Below, in pieces: positions 28,801 through 38,030 of a DNA stretch of 64,000 bases (position 1 is its first letter; each line of letters begins with the position of its first letter). The notes below the pieces were generated by a model. That model worked only from the letters and a program-made list of their open reading frames with translations, had not been told where the DNA came from and made no database searches. A program made the position numbers and the translations under genes. The DNA comes from Neelides folsomi (Eukaryota; Arthropoda; Collembola; Neelipleona; Neelidae), in the NCBI GenBank assembly GCA_034687125.1, contig JAQGBZ010000211.1, positions 1 to 64,000 on the forward strand, in the 5' to 3' direction.

Positions 28801-31491
28801 GCCGCCTTGGTACATCTAATAAATACATCTTCATGTGTTCGGTCTGTTCATAGACATAGATTCAGACAGACTGTTAGAATATTTGTAAGACGAGCGACAG
28901 GTCCGGTTAATTGAGGAGACTGTGTATTATTAGACGGATTTATTAAAAGGGCGAACGGTGCTGTTAAAAGAGGTGAATAATACTCACACGACACGGGGGA
29001 GGCTCAATTAAGAGGACGAGCTGTCCATCAAACAACAAATTCCATATACACAATGACAATATCTATCTCTTCTATCTTAACAGGTGGAGGGAATGAGACT
29101 TGATGCCCCTCAACAACTGACACTACAAGACCAAATATATACTTTTGAAAGTCATAGACGACATTCAAGATTCAAAAAATGTACACTGTTGGTTGGTTTT
29201 TATCATTTTCGTCTCCGTCTCGAGATTCTCGACAAGATTTGAAGATTTCAACAATGATAAGAATATAAAATCCGAAACAAAACATCTTTTAAACTAAAAG
29301 CAAAAAAATCAACTTTGATCATTTTTTCAACCAAGAAAATAAAATAATCTTGATCTTTAATTAATATTTTTAATGGTGAGATTTAACTAACCATAAGATT
29401 TTTAATTTTTAGCAAGTGCCACTAAAAGTGAGATTTGGATAAAAAGATAGAAATAGAATTATCCAACCAATACTAATATTGTGAAGATGGAAGAAATGAA
29501 AATGTTGTTAAATTATTATATTCATAAATGCATGTTCACAAAGTGTGATGCTATTGAAGGTTAATCGACAGGAGAATGAAAATGTTTAAAGAATGTATGA
29601 AAGGACAAGGAGCTCCCATCAATGGTCCTTCCTTCATTATGTGGATGAAGTGAGAATGAACAATTGGGAAAGTGCCTATGGATGGTTAATATTAATAAAA
29701 TCCCAACCCTCGTTGGGAGCCAAAAGGAGAAAGAGCCAAAACAATTTTTTTTCTCTCTTGGACGATTATGCGGAAATGCAATTGAAATATATGGCATCTG
29801 AGTGAGCATGATGTAATCTTTGATTTGATGTAGTAAAAGAGTTGTAAGGATCCCACTGACCTGCAACATTCATAGAATCCAGGAGAGACTCCAAGTCCTT
29901 CTTCAATACATGTTCGTAGGATTCTTCTAGACCGTAATTGAGAGCGTTGAAGATAATCACAGCCAATTCCGCAATGAGCTAATAAACAATAATCAATTTT
30001 ATGAAATGGCAAACTCACTCATTATATTTGAATTTATTAAAATTTATTAACTAGGTTGGATAAAAATATAATAATTTCACGAGATATACTTAATAATATT
30101 ATTCTTATTATTCTATTGGAATCAACCTGAGGAATCTGATAAGGATTATTTTATCTTTTCTTCATATCGCTTCCTATAAAATTAATCCTATTAAATAAAT
30201 TTTATAGAGTAGAAGTATAGACAGGAAATACAGGATACAAAATTCCTCCGGCCCCAGAACTCACTTGCAATTGCAATACCACAATGATCATTTTACGATC
30301 ATTCTACATTTAAGAAATGTCTACAATGTCTGCACGGTTAGTGGATAGAATAAAGGAGCTTGAAGCGTTAAAACTTTAAAGTTCTTTTCTCAATAATAAC
30401 CACATAGAAAACAAATACTATTTATATCCTTTTTGGTAGTTTACCCAATTGATAAAAATATACTTTTAATCCCTTCATAATATTTTTAAAGTCAAAGCGC
30501 AAAGCCTCAAAGGCCCTTCGTTCCAAAGTTAATGACTCAAATTCCTCATGTCCTCAATACTTATCTCATATCAAAAATTAAAATTATTACGATATTTCTA
30601 TTTACAGGTATTTTGCTTATTTTTTTCAATCTACTTAAAGTTAGTATTGAATATAGTATTTGAACAATTATTGAGATTTACCTTGCATTCGCACGATGAT
30701 TTTTTCCGAGGTTCTGAAAAACAAAACAATATTTAAATTAACCATTCAATTCAATTCAACATTTAAATAGAGTTTTACATGATTAGCTCATTATATTATT
30801 AAAAATTTAATTACATTAAACATTAATAATTATTTACTATATTAGAAATTATCTAAATTAATAAATAATGTAATTTGATTAAAAATTTAAACTACAGGGT
30901 TGAAAACACGACAATGATTTTAGGCATTGAGAACGCGTATTTGTGATTAGATAATTGTACAATCTGACTTTTCCACATTAGCCGATATTTTGGTTTTTTA
31001 TAAACCAAACAAGCAGAAATTGTACGTTATACAATCAGCGGGAAGATTCTACGAATGTCACACATTTAATTGACCAAATAAACAACCCAATGTGGAATTT
31101 AAATGTCTATTAATTTAATCCTTTTATCCTCATATGTCATTTATAATTAATTGAAATATTTTGATTCGTTTAAACAACTAATTAAAATTGAGTTACCCTT
31201 ATGAGAATCCTCCAGGAAAGTGTCAACGTGAACTGTGCCATCCTTATGAAGCAAAAGATGATGTGTCTCGTCTGCCACAAGACAAACGTCTCGTTTGGTC
31301 GGATCATTTAAAATAATTTGTCCACATTTAGCAACTTGATAACAAATCGCCCATGCGTGTTCTTCCTTGATGGTCGCACAGAGAGTCTCGTTAATCGACT
31401 TTAGGGAAAGACAACCTCGGGAGTCCAACTCGCACTTGGGGATTTTATAAAGGACACTGCCCACTTCATCTCGTCCCTTTTTCGCAGCCAT
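1752..31491 (-). CDS. spir: Spire actin nucleator, N-terminal part (4 exons, gene runs off left edge)
   Basis: Spire proteins nucleate actin with tandem WH2 domains and bind formins through an N-terminal KIND domain, acting at vesicle and endosome membranes. Visible coding exons on the minus strand are 31197-31491, 30682-30713, 29861-29978 and 1752-1864, joining in phases 1, 0 and 1 to give at least 186 residues. Residues 28-148 match the KIND fold: CLSLKSI, then KEEHAWAICYQ at about 42-52 (vertebrate Spire has NEEQAWAVCYQ), then LIAELAVIIFNALNYGLEES at 110-129 (vertebrate Spire has a SLGIIIYKALDYGL stretch). The last visible exon is an acidic linker containing TDDEGIERDSGDSDDD, as expected between KIND and the first WH2. 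The WH2 repeats, Spire box and FYVE-like zinc finger are absent because the gene leaves the window. The start is the ATG at 31491; an in-frame TTG lies ten codons upstream, but no earlier ATG was chosen. The KIND assignment is strong; joining the 1752-1864 exon across 28 kb is inferred from phase and content. Confidence 0.88.
1865..10559 (-). other. Large spire intron, distal third
   Basis: This is the left part of the 28-kb third intron of spire. It is AT-rich, with a CTTCA-rich tract at about 3102-3154, TTAATT-rich DNA at 4030-4230, a three-copy 13-bp tandem repeat at 9980-10018 and a CA run beside it. Short open frames on both strands reach 104 codons (5409-5723 minus), but none shows a recognised domain or convincing splice sites. 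I see no supported gene here. Confidence 0.6.
9980..10040. repeat. 13-bp tandem repeat followed by CA microsatellite
   Basis: Three near-identical copies of a 13-bp unit (CAAACCCATACAA) run from 9980 to 10018. An interrupted CA dinucleotide run follows to 10040. Confidence 0.85.
12347..12379. repeat. Near-perfect palindrome, 16-17 bp arms
   Basis: The arms 12347-12363 and 12364-12379 meet at the centre TTGCAA. They are complementary throughout except for one extra C in the left arm (TATCCCC against GGGATA). It could extrude as a hairpin in DNA or RNA. It stands alone in intronic sequence. Confidence 0.8.
16664..16725. repeat. 31-bp tandem duplication
   Basis: The motif AATATATCGAATACAATACA begins at 16664 and again at 16695, giving a period of 31 bp with two copies, flanked by other ATAC-type simple sequence. 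It lies in the spire intron. Confidence 0.8.
21871..22224 (-). other. Unrecognised 117-codon open frame in spire intron
   Basis: An open frame on the same strand as spire, with more balanced codon use than its surroundings. The C-terminal half contains EPELDEESEKPHATSVPKG and a proline- and asparagine-containing segment, and the frame ends in DTFSYVGH. The only apparent hydrophobic stretch is short. No domain is recognised. Upstream on the same strand are GTAAAG and GTATTC donor-like sites, but no clear acceptor leads into the frame. It could be an alternative spire exon, a small nested gene or chance. Confidence 0.15.
28755..29010. promoter_or_regulatory. GC-richer intronic segment, possible enhancer or internal promoter
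   Basis: This segment is clearly GC-richer than the surrounding intron. It contains a TATAAA inside CCATATAAAGCCGCCGCC, a near match to a CArG box, and a GTCTGT/ACAGAC inverted repeat about 50 bp downstream. There is no coding frame of note. It lies about 0.85 kb downstream of a spire KIND exon. A regulatory role is inference only. Confidence 0.2.
29861..29978 (-). CDS. spir: spire exon 3 (second half of KIND domain)
   Basis: This is 39 codons plus one base between a TTATTAG acceptor and the donor GTCAGT. The product LIAELAVIIFNALNYGLEES and the following KKDLESLLDSM match the C-terminal helices of the Spire KIND domain. The codon just before the exon is an in-frame TAG, so the acceptor position is well constrained. 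The exon ends in phase 1, which fits the 1752-1864 exon. Confidence 0.9.
29979..30681 (-). other. spire intron 2
   Basis: This is the 703-bp intron between the 32-bp microexon and the third exon. It has a GTAAAT donor and a TTATTAG acceptor and is otherwise AT-rich. No further exon is needed because the phases across it already match. Confidence 0.75.
30682..30713 (-). CDS. spir: spire exon 2 (32-bp microexon in KIND)
   Basis: This small exon lies between an acceptor ending TTTTTCAG and a donor GTAAAT. It adds 2 bases and ten codons (PRKKSSCECK), which turns the incompatible phases of exon 1 (phase 1) and exon 3 (phase 0) into a continuous frame. In Spire proteins a variable basic or polar stretch sits at exactly this place, before the second half of KIND. 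It is too short for ORF finding and is placed by splice sites and phase. Confidence 0.8.
30714..31196 (-). other. spire intron 1
   Basis: This is the 483-bp intron after the first coding exon, with donor GTAACT and acceptor TTTTTCAG. It is very AT-rich and nothing else is recognised in it. Confidence 0.75.
31197..31491 (-). CDS. spir: spire exon 1 (first half of KIND domain)
   Basis: This is 98 codons plus one base, starting at ATG 31491-31489 (MAAKKGRDEVG) and ending in TCTCATAAGG before the donor GTAACT. It carries the CLSLKSI and EEHAWAICYQ signature of the Spire KIND domain and the LHKDGTVHVDTF strand. Codon use is much more balanced than in the AT-rich surroundings, which supports real coding sequence. 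Confidence 0.9.
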
Positions 31492-32107
31492 CCCGAAGGA
31501 ACTGAATGAAAATGAACTCAAACCAGGAAATTTAGTTTTAATTGAACCTTATTTAAAATTAACACACTTGATTTGGGGCTTGGGGTTTTAAACTTTTAAA
31601 TTGGGATTGTAAATTGGGATTTTATTTACGCCCTAAATTTCAGGGATTGGAACTTTTGTATAACTTTCTTGATTTTCTTGGAACTTTTGAATGAACGATT
31701 TGAGGCCTGCGTGTTTATGTGTGGAATAAATAACGTGACGCAGAGCCGTTCCTGATGGTTCGGCTGCTCAGGCCGGAATGGGCAAATAGGCGCTATGTTT
31801 GATTCTATTACAAATTGTATGCGGGGGTTGGTTGGGAGATTTAAAGTAGTTTAAAGAACAGCCGTCAGATGAAGTAATGATAGAGATTTTAATTTGTAGA
31901 GTTGTATTAGGCCTGGAGCTGTTTGCCACATCATCATGCGCAAGGGTGATGTGTACTTTCTTTCTATAGCGGTTCCAACGTGGCAGAAAGTTTTCCTGAG
32001 CTGGCTGAACTTTAAATTACCGTAACTGACTTCCAAATAGATTCAACAGTCCTTCACTCCTTTAACAGCTCGGAAGAGAACGGATTAAATCTATTCGATC
32101 TGAAATA
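31492..32107. promoter_or_regulatory. Divergent promoter region between spire and SEC61B
   Basis: Only 616 bp separate the start codons of spire (leftward) and SEC61B (rightward), so both 5' UTRs and promoters must lie here. The centre (31700-31810) is GC-richer and contains TAACGTGACGCAG at 31731-31743, an ACGT-core, CRE/bZIP-like site. A direct repeat AAATTGGGATT occurs twice at about 31597-31622. No canonical TATA box is evident at a fitting distance from either start. Transcription start sites cannot be placed from sequence alone. Confidence 0.6.
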
Positions 32108-32767
<660 letters not shown>

Positions 32768-32880
32768 TCGCTGACAAAATTTTCTACGACCACCTTCAGA
32801 TTATTTTCCATATTCCGAGAACAAATTCCATTCAAGTTTTTCCAACAACTTTGAATAAATGGTGCAAATGGCTTCCCCAA
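32768..32880 (+). terminator. SEC61B 3' UTR and polyadenylation signal
   Basis: An AATAAA hexamer at 32854-32859 lies 87 bp after the SEC61B stop codon, so cleavage would be expected at about 32870-32885. This gives a short 3' UTR, as is usual for an abundantly expressed housekeeping gene. It ends about 100 bp before a MITE insertion. Confidence 0.65.
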
Positions 32881-32975
32881 ATTAATCTTGGAATTTTATT
32901 CACATAATAATATAATAGAGTGTGTTTGTGTATTTTGTATAAAAAAATAAGAATACGGAGTGCATGTTCTGAATT

Positions 32976-33159
32976 TTAACCCTTTGATATGGTTTGACCC
33001 CACAATGGGGCCACAAATAATCTTTCCAAATTCTGGGCTGGCCCCGAAGTGGGGCCACTATTAAATATACAAAATTCCATAGTTCTGCTTGGAAATTTAA
33101 GTTTTACTCCCATAAAATGTATTTATATTTTTTCATTTAAAGCATATTCAAAGGGTTAA
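32976..33159. mobile_element. piggyBac-type MITE, 176 bp with TTAA target duplications
   Basis: The element runs from 32980 to 33155. Its ends are CCCTTTGATATGG and CATATTCAAAGGG, which are inverted repeats of each other with a one-base offset (CCCTTTGA-TATG against CCCTTTGAATATG). Exact TTAA copies flank it at 32976-32979 and 33156-33159. TTAA duplication and CCC-starting ends are hallmarks of the piggyBac superfamily. Inside are two small palindromes, CCCCACAATGGGG and TGGCCCCGAAGTGGGGCCA, sharing TGGGGCCAC. There is no transposase, so it would be non-autonomous. It sits just past the SEC61B polyadenylation signal. Confidence 0.8.
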
Positions 33160-35871
33160 TAATTTATTTTAATAATTATTTCAATTTTGGATGAATTTAA
33201 CTTTTTACTAAATGAAACTTTAAACTAATTTAATTAAAATTAACGAATTATCATTTTTAATTTAAATTAATTGAGAATTGAAAAGAAAAAGTTAACAAAA
33301 ATTAGCTCAAGAATATTTTTCTACTTAAATAATGAGCATAATCATGGAAATTATGCCGTTGAAATGAAAATATCGTATATTGTACATTTAAATTCCATTT
33401 CTTATATTTGATGACTAATAATATCTCAATGATAATTGCAATTGCCCATTACAAATACACAAAATATTCCTCGGAATTATCTCTATATAGAAAGGGTTAA
33501 ATATTTAATAGAAAAGAACATTTAAAAGTTAATGGTTTGAGTGTATGGATATTTTCAACCTATTTATAAATAATGTATAATTACAATCATGAAATGCATC
33601 ACTATTCATAGTTGTGTTAAGACCATGAGATCATCAATTCGATATTCTGATAACTGATAGTTTTTATAAAGTTATAATATTTACCAATGCATAAATATAC
33701 CATGTTGTACATGCATTATGTGTGGGTTCATTGAAGCTATTTATTTGGAATCCGGAATATGTAAAGGAATGTAAATCCATAACGAAATCATTGAAGGTGT
33801 GGTTAAGAAATAAATACTATGTATAAACTATAAAGTATATAAATGATAATAAAATAAGAATAATAAACAAATTAATATCAAATAATATACTTACAAATTA
33901 AACCAAATGTTAAATGCGAAAAGCGACTCGCCAATTTTCCCATTTCGACCAATATGAATTTCTCACTTACCCCTGCTTGTCTCAGGATCGTTTCTTTCTC
34001 TTTCTATCCTCCATCATGTTTGAGAGTTTGTGACTTTATTCACGATGAGCTCAACTTGAGAAATTTTACTTTAACTCAATTTGTCATCTCATTCAATCCC
34101 CATTAACTTTTCTTAACCATTATTTCAACAACGATTACATTTTGACATACAAATACCAATTTAGCTATGTACTCTAAAGATGAAGATTAAAGAGATTAAG
34201 TTAACCATGTTTTATTATATTAATTAAAGTGGTTAGTTTAAAGTTTTTAGATTCATAAAATGATGAATAATGTGAGTTAAAGTAAGATATTTAAAATTCC
34301 GAGATTAAATGTGTAAAGTTGAATCGATGTGGGAGAAAGTTGTAGTGGAATTGATTAATGGGGCAGGAGTGTAGGAGAGAAAGTTCCACCCTGCATTCTG
34401 CACATTCTGCATCTTCTGGGGTCCTCCATTATTGGAAATCCATAGTTTGGCCCAGGGAGCACCTCCGCAGAAACGCAGAATGTTGCATACGGATACAATG
34501 GCGGAGAATCCGGACAAATTCCCTCCCACTTTCTCTCCAGAACCCAGGACACTTTCTCCGTCGCAACTTAAACTTGAGACGCAAAAGACCTCACTTACGC
34601 AGATGTTTTTATTCAATTAATCTCTCTCAGACTCTCGGGTTCCTTTCATGTCACATGACCTTTTATTCTCACGTCATTGAAGATAATATTTTAAAAGAAA
34701 TTGTATTAGTAGATTAGTATTGTATTGTATTACCAAATAACATTCAACAGGACGTTTTCAATTTTGTACAAAATATGGAGATTCTGATGATTTGAATATG
34801 CTTATATTACATCAACAACAATTTTTCTAATATTAGATTAATGTAAATTCGATTTGAATTTAAGATTTATTGAGATGTAATAAATGTCATAAACAAGAGT
34901 TGTAGTTGAGTGTAGTTGAGTTGTAGTTGCATAGGATGAAATTTTATTTACTCTCCGTTTCGATTCAATCGATACGTTGATGCAGCGAATGCTCATTTAC
35001 TTTACGGAACATGTTACACGCTTTTGAGCAAGAAAATAAACATTTAACCAGGTCCTTATGAGTTAATTATCTTATGATTTTGTTAATTGTGATTAAATAA
35101 ATAACTTTATCAAAACTGAAAAACCGAAGTTGAATTATTAAGAAATTTTACTTCAATAACTGAATTATAAAAAATATACAATTTTTGTAAAATTTAATTT
35201 TTAGGTTGAAATATGAAATATTCTCATATTCAGTATGAGATATATCAATAGAATGTACCATTGGTATTAAAAATATGTAGAATTGGGGATGATTTACTTA
35301 ATAGTATTTATAGAAGCTTTTCTTGTTTTTTCAATTGTGTGATTTGATTAGGAATTTTAGGAGTTAATATTTACGGTTGAAATTCTCATTTCCCATCCCT
35401 GAATAAATAAAACATCCACCGTTCTTCGAGTTCATCATACATACAATAAATACATATTGCAATCATGTTATTAAGGGAATGTTACGATTACCACTTTATG
35501 ACTTTACGACTTATAATTTTAAAACTCTTCCAGTATGATAGTGAATTAGATTGTAAATGGACTCTAATGGTCTATAGTCCTTTATGTATCCTTTATGAGT
35601 ACTAATGTCTACTTAATGTCTATTGAGACTACTATTGTATACTATACTATTGTAATTGCAAGTATATTAGATATATTGTATACACAGTTGGATTGCATTT
35701 GTTGTTATATTCACATACTGGGGATCTTCAACTTCCCTTGGTATATTTAGCGGTCATTTAGCTTATAAAGTTCGAGTATGTAATAATGCACTATGAGTAT
35801 TTTAATTGTCGTATTTCCGTTGTTGAGTTTATCCTATGCAGAATAGTTGGCATCTTTTTCCTACTTGTGTA

Positions 35872-36165
35872 TTATGTATATAAAATAGTTCTCAGGGGTC
35901 TGATATGAGAAAGTATTTGTTGAGTTGTGCGTGAGCTCCACGCGTTCTCCCTCGATGCCAATGACCCCACATTGATCGGCCACCTCGGGCAGCGAGCAGA
36001 AGATGGAGAGAACACCGCCGTGTTGCAACGAGGAGAATACGCAGCAGCAGCCTTCATAATAATACATTTACTCCTAACATCCTTTTGGCCATCCCACGAG
36101 GAACATTGTGTGTGAATCTGCAGTCTGCTGCATCGGGGAAATTTGGCGAGGGGAGGGCGAACCAC
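35872..36165 (-). other. GC-rich island with overlapping open frames, possible exon
   Basis: On the minus strand a strong acceptor-like sequence (TTCTCTCTTGTAG) ends at 36166. Two minus frames then stay open: a 97-codon frame with five Cys, and a second with strikingly GC-rich third positions that contains PEVADQCGVIGIEGERVELT. A plus-strand frame (35927-36115, RELHAFSLDANDPTLIGHLG) is open too. No donor site follows on the minus strand and no family is recognised. It may be a terminal exon of an unknown gene, a noncoding transcript or a conserved element. Confidence 0.2.
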
Positions 36166-37572
36166 CTACAAGAGAGAACAGTTAGCCTTCCTTCGGCCAA
36201 CTCGCCTTTTTACTACGCCGTAACCTCCAACTCAAATGAATGGAACAATTGAGAATGCACCTTCCGTCGAACATGAAATTATGATTTCTTAACAATTTAT
36301 CATAACCCACTCACATGGTCAATACATTAACAATAACATTAAGATTAATATTAACATTAGCATTAACAGAATATTAACATTAACAGAATAGAGAATATTT
36401 CATAAAAATCAATTTATGCTTGTAATGCATTTTATATACTTTTACATACAGATACATTAGGTACATTTACCTGAATTATACATAGTATATAGTACAGGTA
36501 TGGAATTGTAAATATTTAAATATAACATAATGTACTTTGGGTTTTTATTAAGAGTTTGCTATGATGACTTTGAGCGAGCGAGAATGACACATGAGATAAG
36601 TTATAGCATTGATAACACGCCTAATTAAATAATTTATGTTCTTTTCTTTTATAATGAAGTGCAATGAGATTTGATAACCTAATAAAAGATTTTACGCTTT
36701 TACATTCAGCTCCGTGTTATCTGACAATATTTATGTACCTGCATGCCTTTTAGAGAAAAAATGAAAATAAATGTTGTTTTCAAAGTTCTACTGCATTTAT
36801 TTTACTTTGCATGGTTCATATGAACAGTTTGGGGCCTTTGGGAGTTTTTGCATTCTTTTGACGCAGAAGTAGTTTTAGTTCTTCGACTAAAACTATTTTC
36901 CGTCTTAAACCACTACCATGAAACTTACTTATAAAAGACTTATAACTTATTCATCATATAAATATTTTACTATCTATAAATATTTTACTATCCATTATAC
37001 TACATGGGAATAACTACGCATGAAAAGCTTATGTACATACCTATATTCTATTGCCACTGTTTGATAATTTGCATGATAAATGTATATAAATAATGCATTT
37101 TACAATATCTCAACAGTTCAACTACATTTTATATTTTTTATATTCATGTATACCATTATGGTATAATGTTTAAATGTACAGATATGTATTAAGTGTACTA
37201 ATATATGTATTAGTACTGGAGTGGATTGATGTACAAAACACAATTTTTGTGCAAGGATGAACTGAAGAGTGAACAGACAATGGGAGTTCTAGTTTACTTT
37301 AACTATTATTCTCATGTTATGCTGAAGCTGGATAAGGATTTAATGTTTCCTATTTATGTTCAACGTACTCAACAATATGCAATATCCCTATTGTACTCAC
37401 TTGAGCTTAAGGTATCTACCTTATATATGTAATATCATGTGGTAATGTAATAATGCAAATATGGTTCCTATCTTGCTACAGGTTTTGGGGTAATGAAATG
37501 AGTTGTAAGCGGATGCAGTGGATGTACGCAGAAGAGCTTAACAAAGGTGTGTATAATTTCCTTTCTTTTCAG

Positions 37573-37697
37573 AATGGAATCTCCTCGGAGGGGGCGAAGT
37601 TGGTATGTGCGGATCTCATCATCATCCAACGGAGAAGATTCACCGTGGAGGAAACGAATGAAGAATTCATTTCGTTCAACCAGAGTGCAAGTTGAAG
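37573..37697 (+). other. Candidate internal exon (splice-site based)
   Basis: A very good acceptor (TTTCCTTTCTTTTCAG) precedes 37573 and a donor GTACAG follows 37697. The 125-bp segment is GC-richer than its surroundings and open in two frames. It could be an alternative 5' UTR exon of the chinmo-like gene downstream, because any such exon could join the acceptor at 56808. No protein similarity is recognised. Confidence 0.2.
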
Positions 37698-37892
37698 GTA
37701 CAGGTGTGCAGCGAACTCGAAACTATTTATTTCCCCACTCAAATACAATGCACATTCTTAACTCAATCTTCCCATGCTCTATTCTCATCTTCATCTTTAA
37801 TTGAAGTTCTGCAATTTATAACTTATATGAACAATGTCACTATATAATAAATATCATATTTATATACTAGGTATACATCTACAAATACCACA

Positions 37893-38030
37893 CGAGCAAG
37901 TATGTGTTGGCCAAATGAGTTGGCTCGCCTACCTTCCTCTCATTTCATCCCTTTACTAGTGAATCTTTAAAGAATAGGAAAGGAAGATAGGTAGGCGAGC
38001 CAACTCATTTGGCCAACACATACTTGCTCG
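37893..38030. repeat. Long hairpin with 42-bp perfect stem
   Basis: The arms 37893-37934 and 37989-38030 are perfect reverse complements over 42 bp, beginning CGAGCAAGTATG and ending CTTGCTCG. They enclose a 54-bp loop region, in which TTCCT/AGGAA extends the stem after a 3-base bulge. Outside the arms, AAATACCA and TAGTATAT pair imperfectly for a few more bases. The sequence is GC-richer than its surroundings and no other copy was seen in the window. There is no clear target duplication. Candidates are a hairpin-RNA (endo-siRNA) locus, a foldback element or a recent inverted duplication. Confidence 0.9.

Larger units (their letters stand above)
20001..29860 (-). other. Large spire intron, proximal third
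   Basis: This is intronic DNA just downstream of the KIND exons. It contains the longest open frames of the intron, 25913-26308 plus (131 codons) and 21871-22224 minus (117 codons), plus a 110-codon frame at 24712-25044 with a hydrophobic stretch. None has a recognisable domain, and in sequence this AT-rich over 28 kb frames of this size can occur by chance. A GC-richer segment at about 28755-29010 contains CCATATAAAGCCGCCGCC and may be regulatory. Confidence 0.55.
33160..37892. other. Intergenic AT-rich DNA with GC-richer islands
   Basis: There is no supported gene. Low-complexity AT-rich DNA dominates, with a 10-bp tandem repeat at 34900-34929 and TTAACA-type repeats at 36325-36389. GC-richer islands occur at about 34345-34600, 35925-36175 and 37500-37720; each holds overlapping open frames on both strands but no known domain. 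They could be upstream exons or enhancers of the BTB-ZF gene to the right. Confidence 0.5.

Noticed and set aside
33492-33499. AAAGGGTTAA as a second piggyBac-type end
   Set aside because: Only a generic AAAGGG is shared and there is no matching left end; the pair 32980/33155 with longer matching ends is the better solution.
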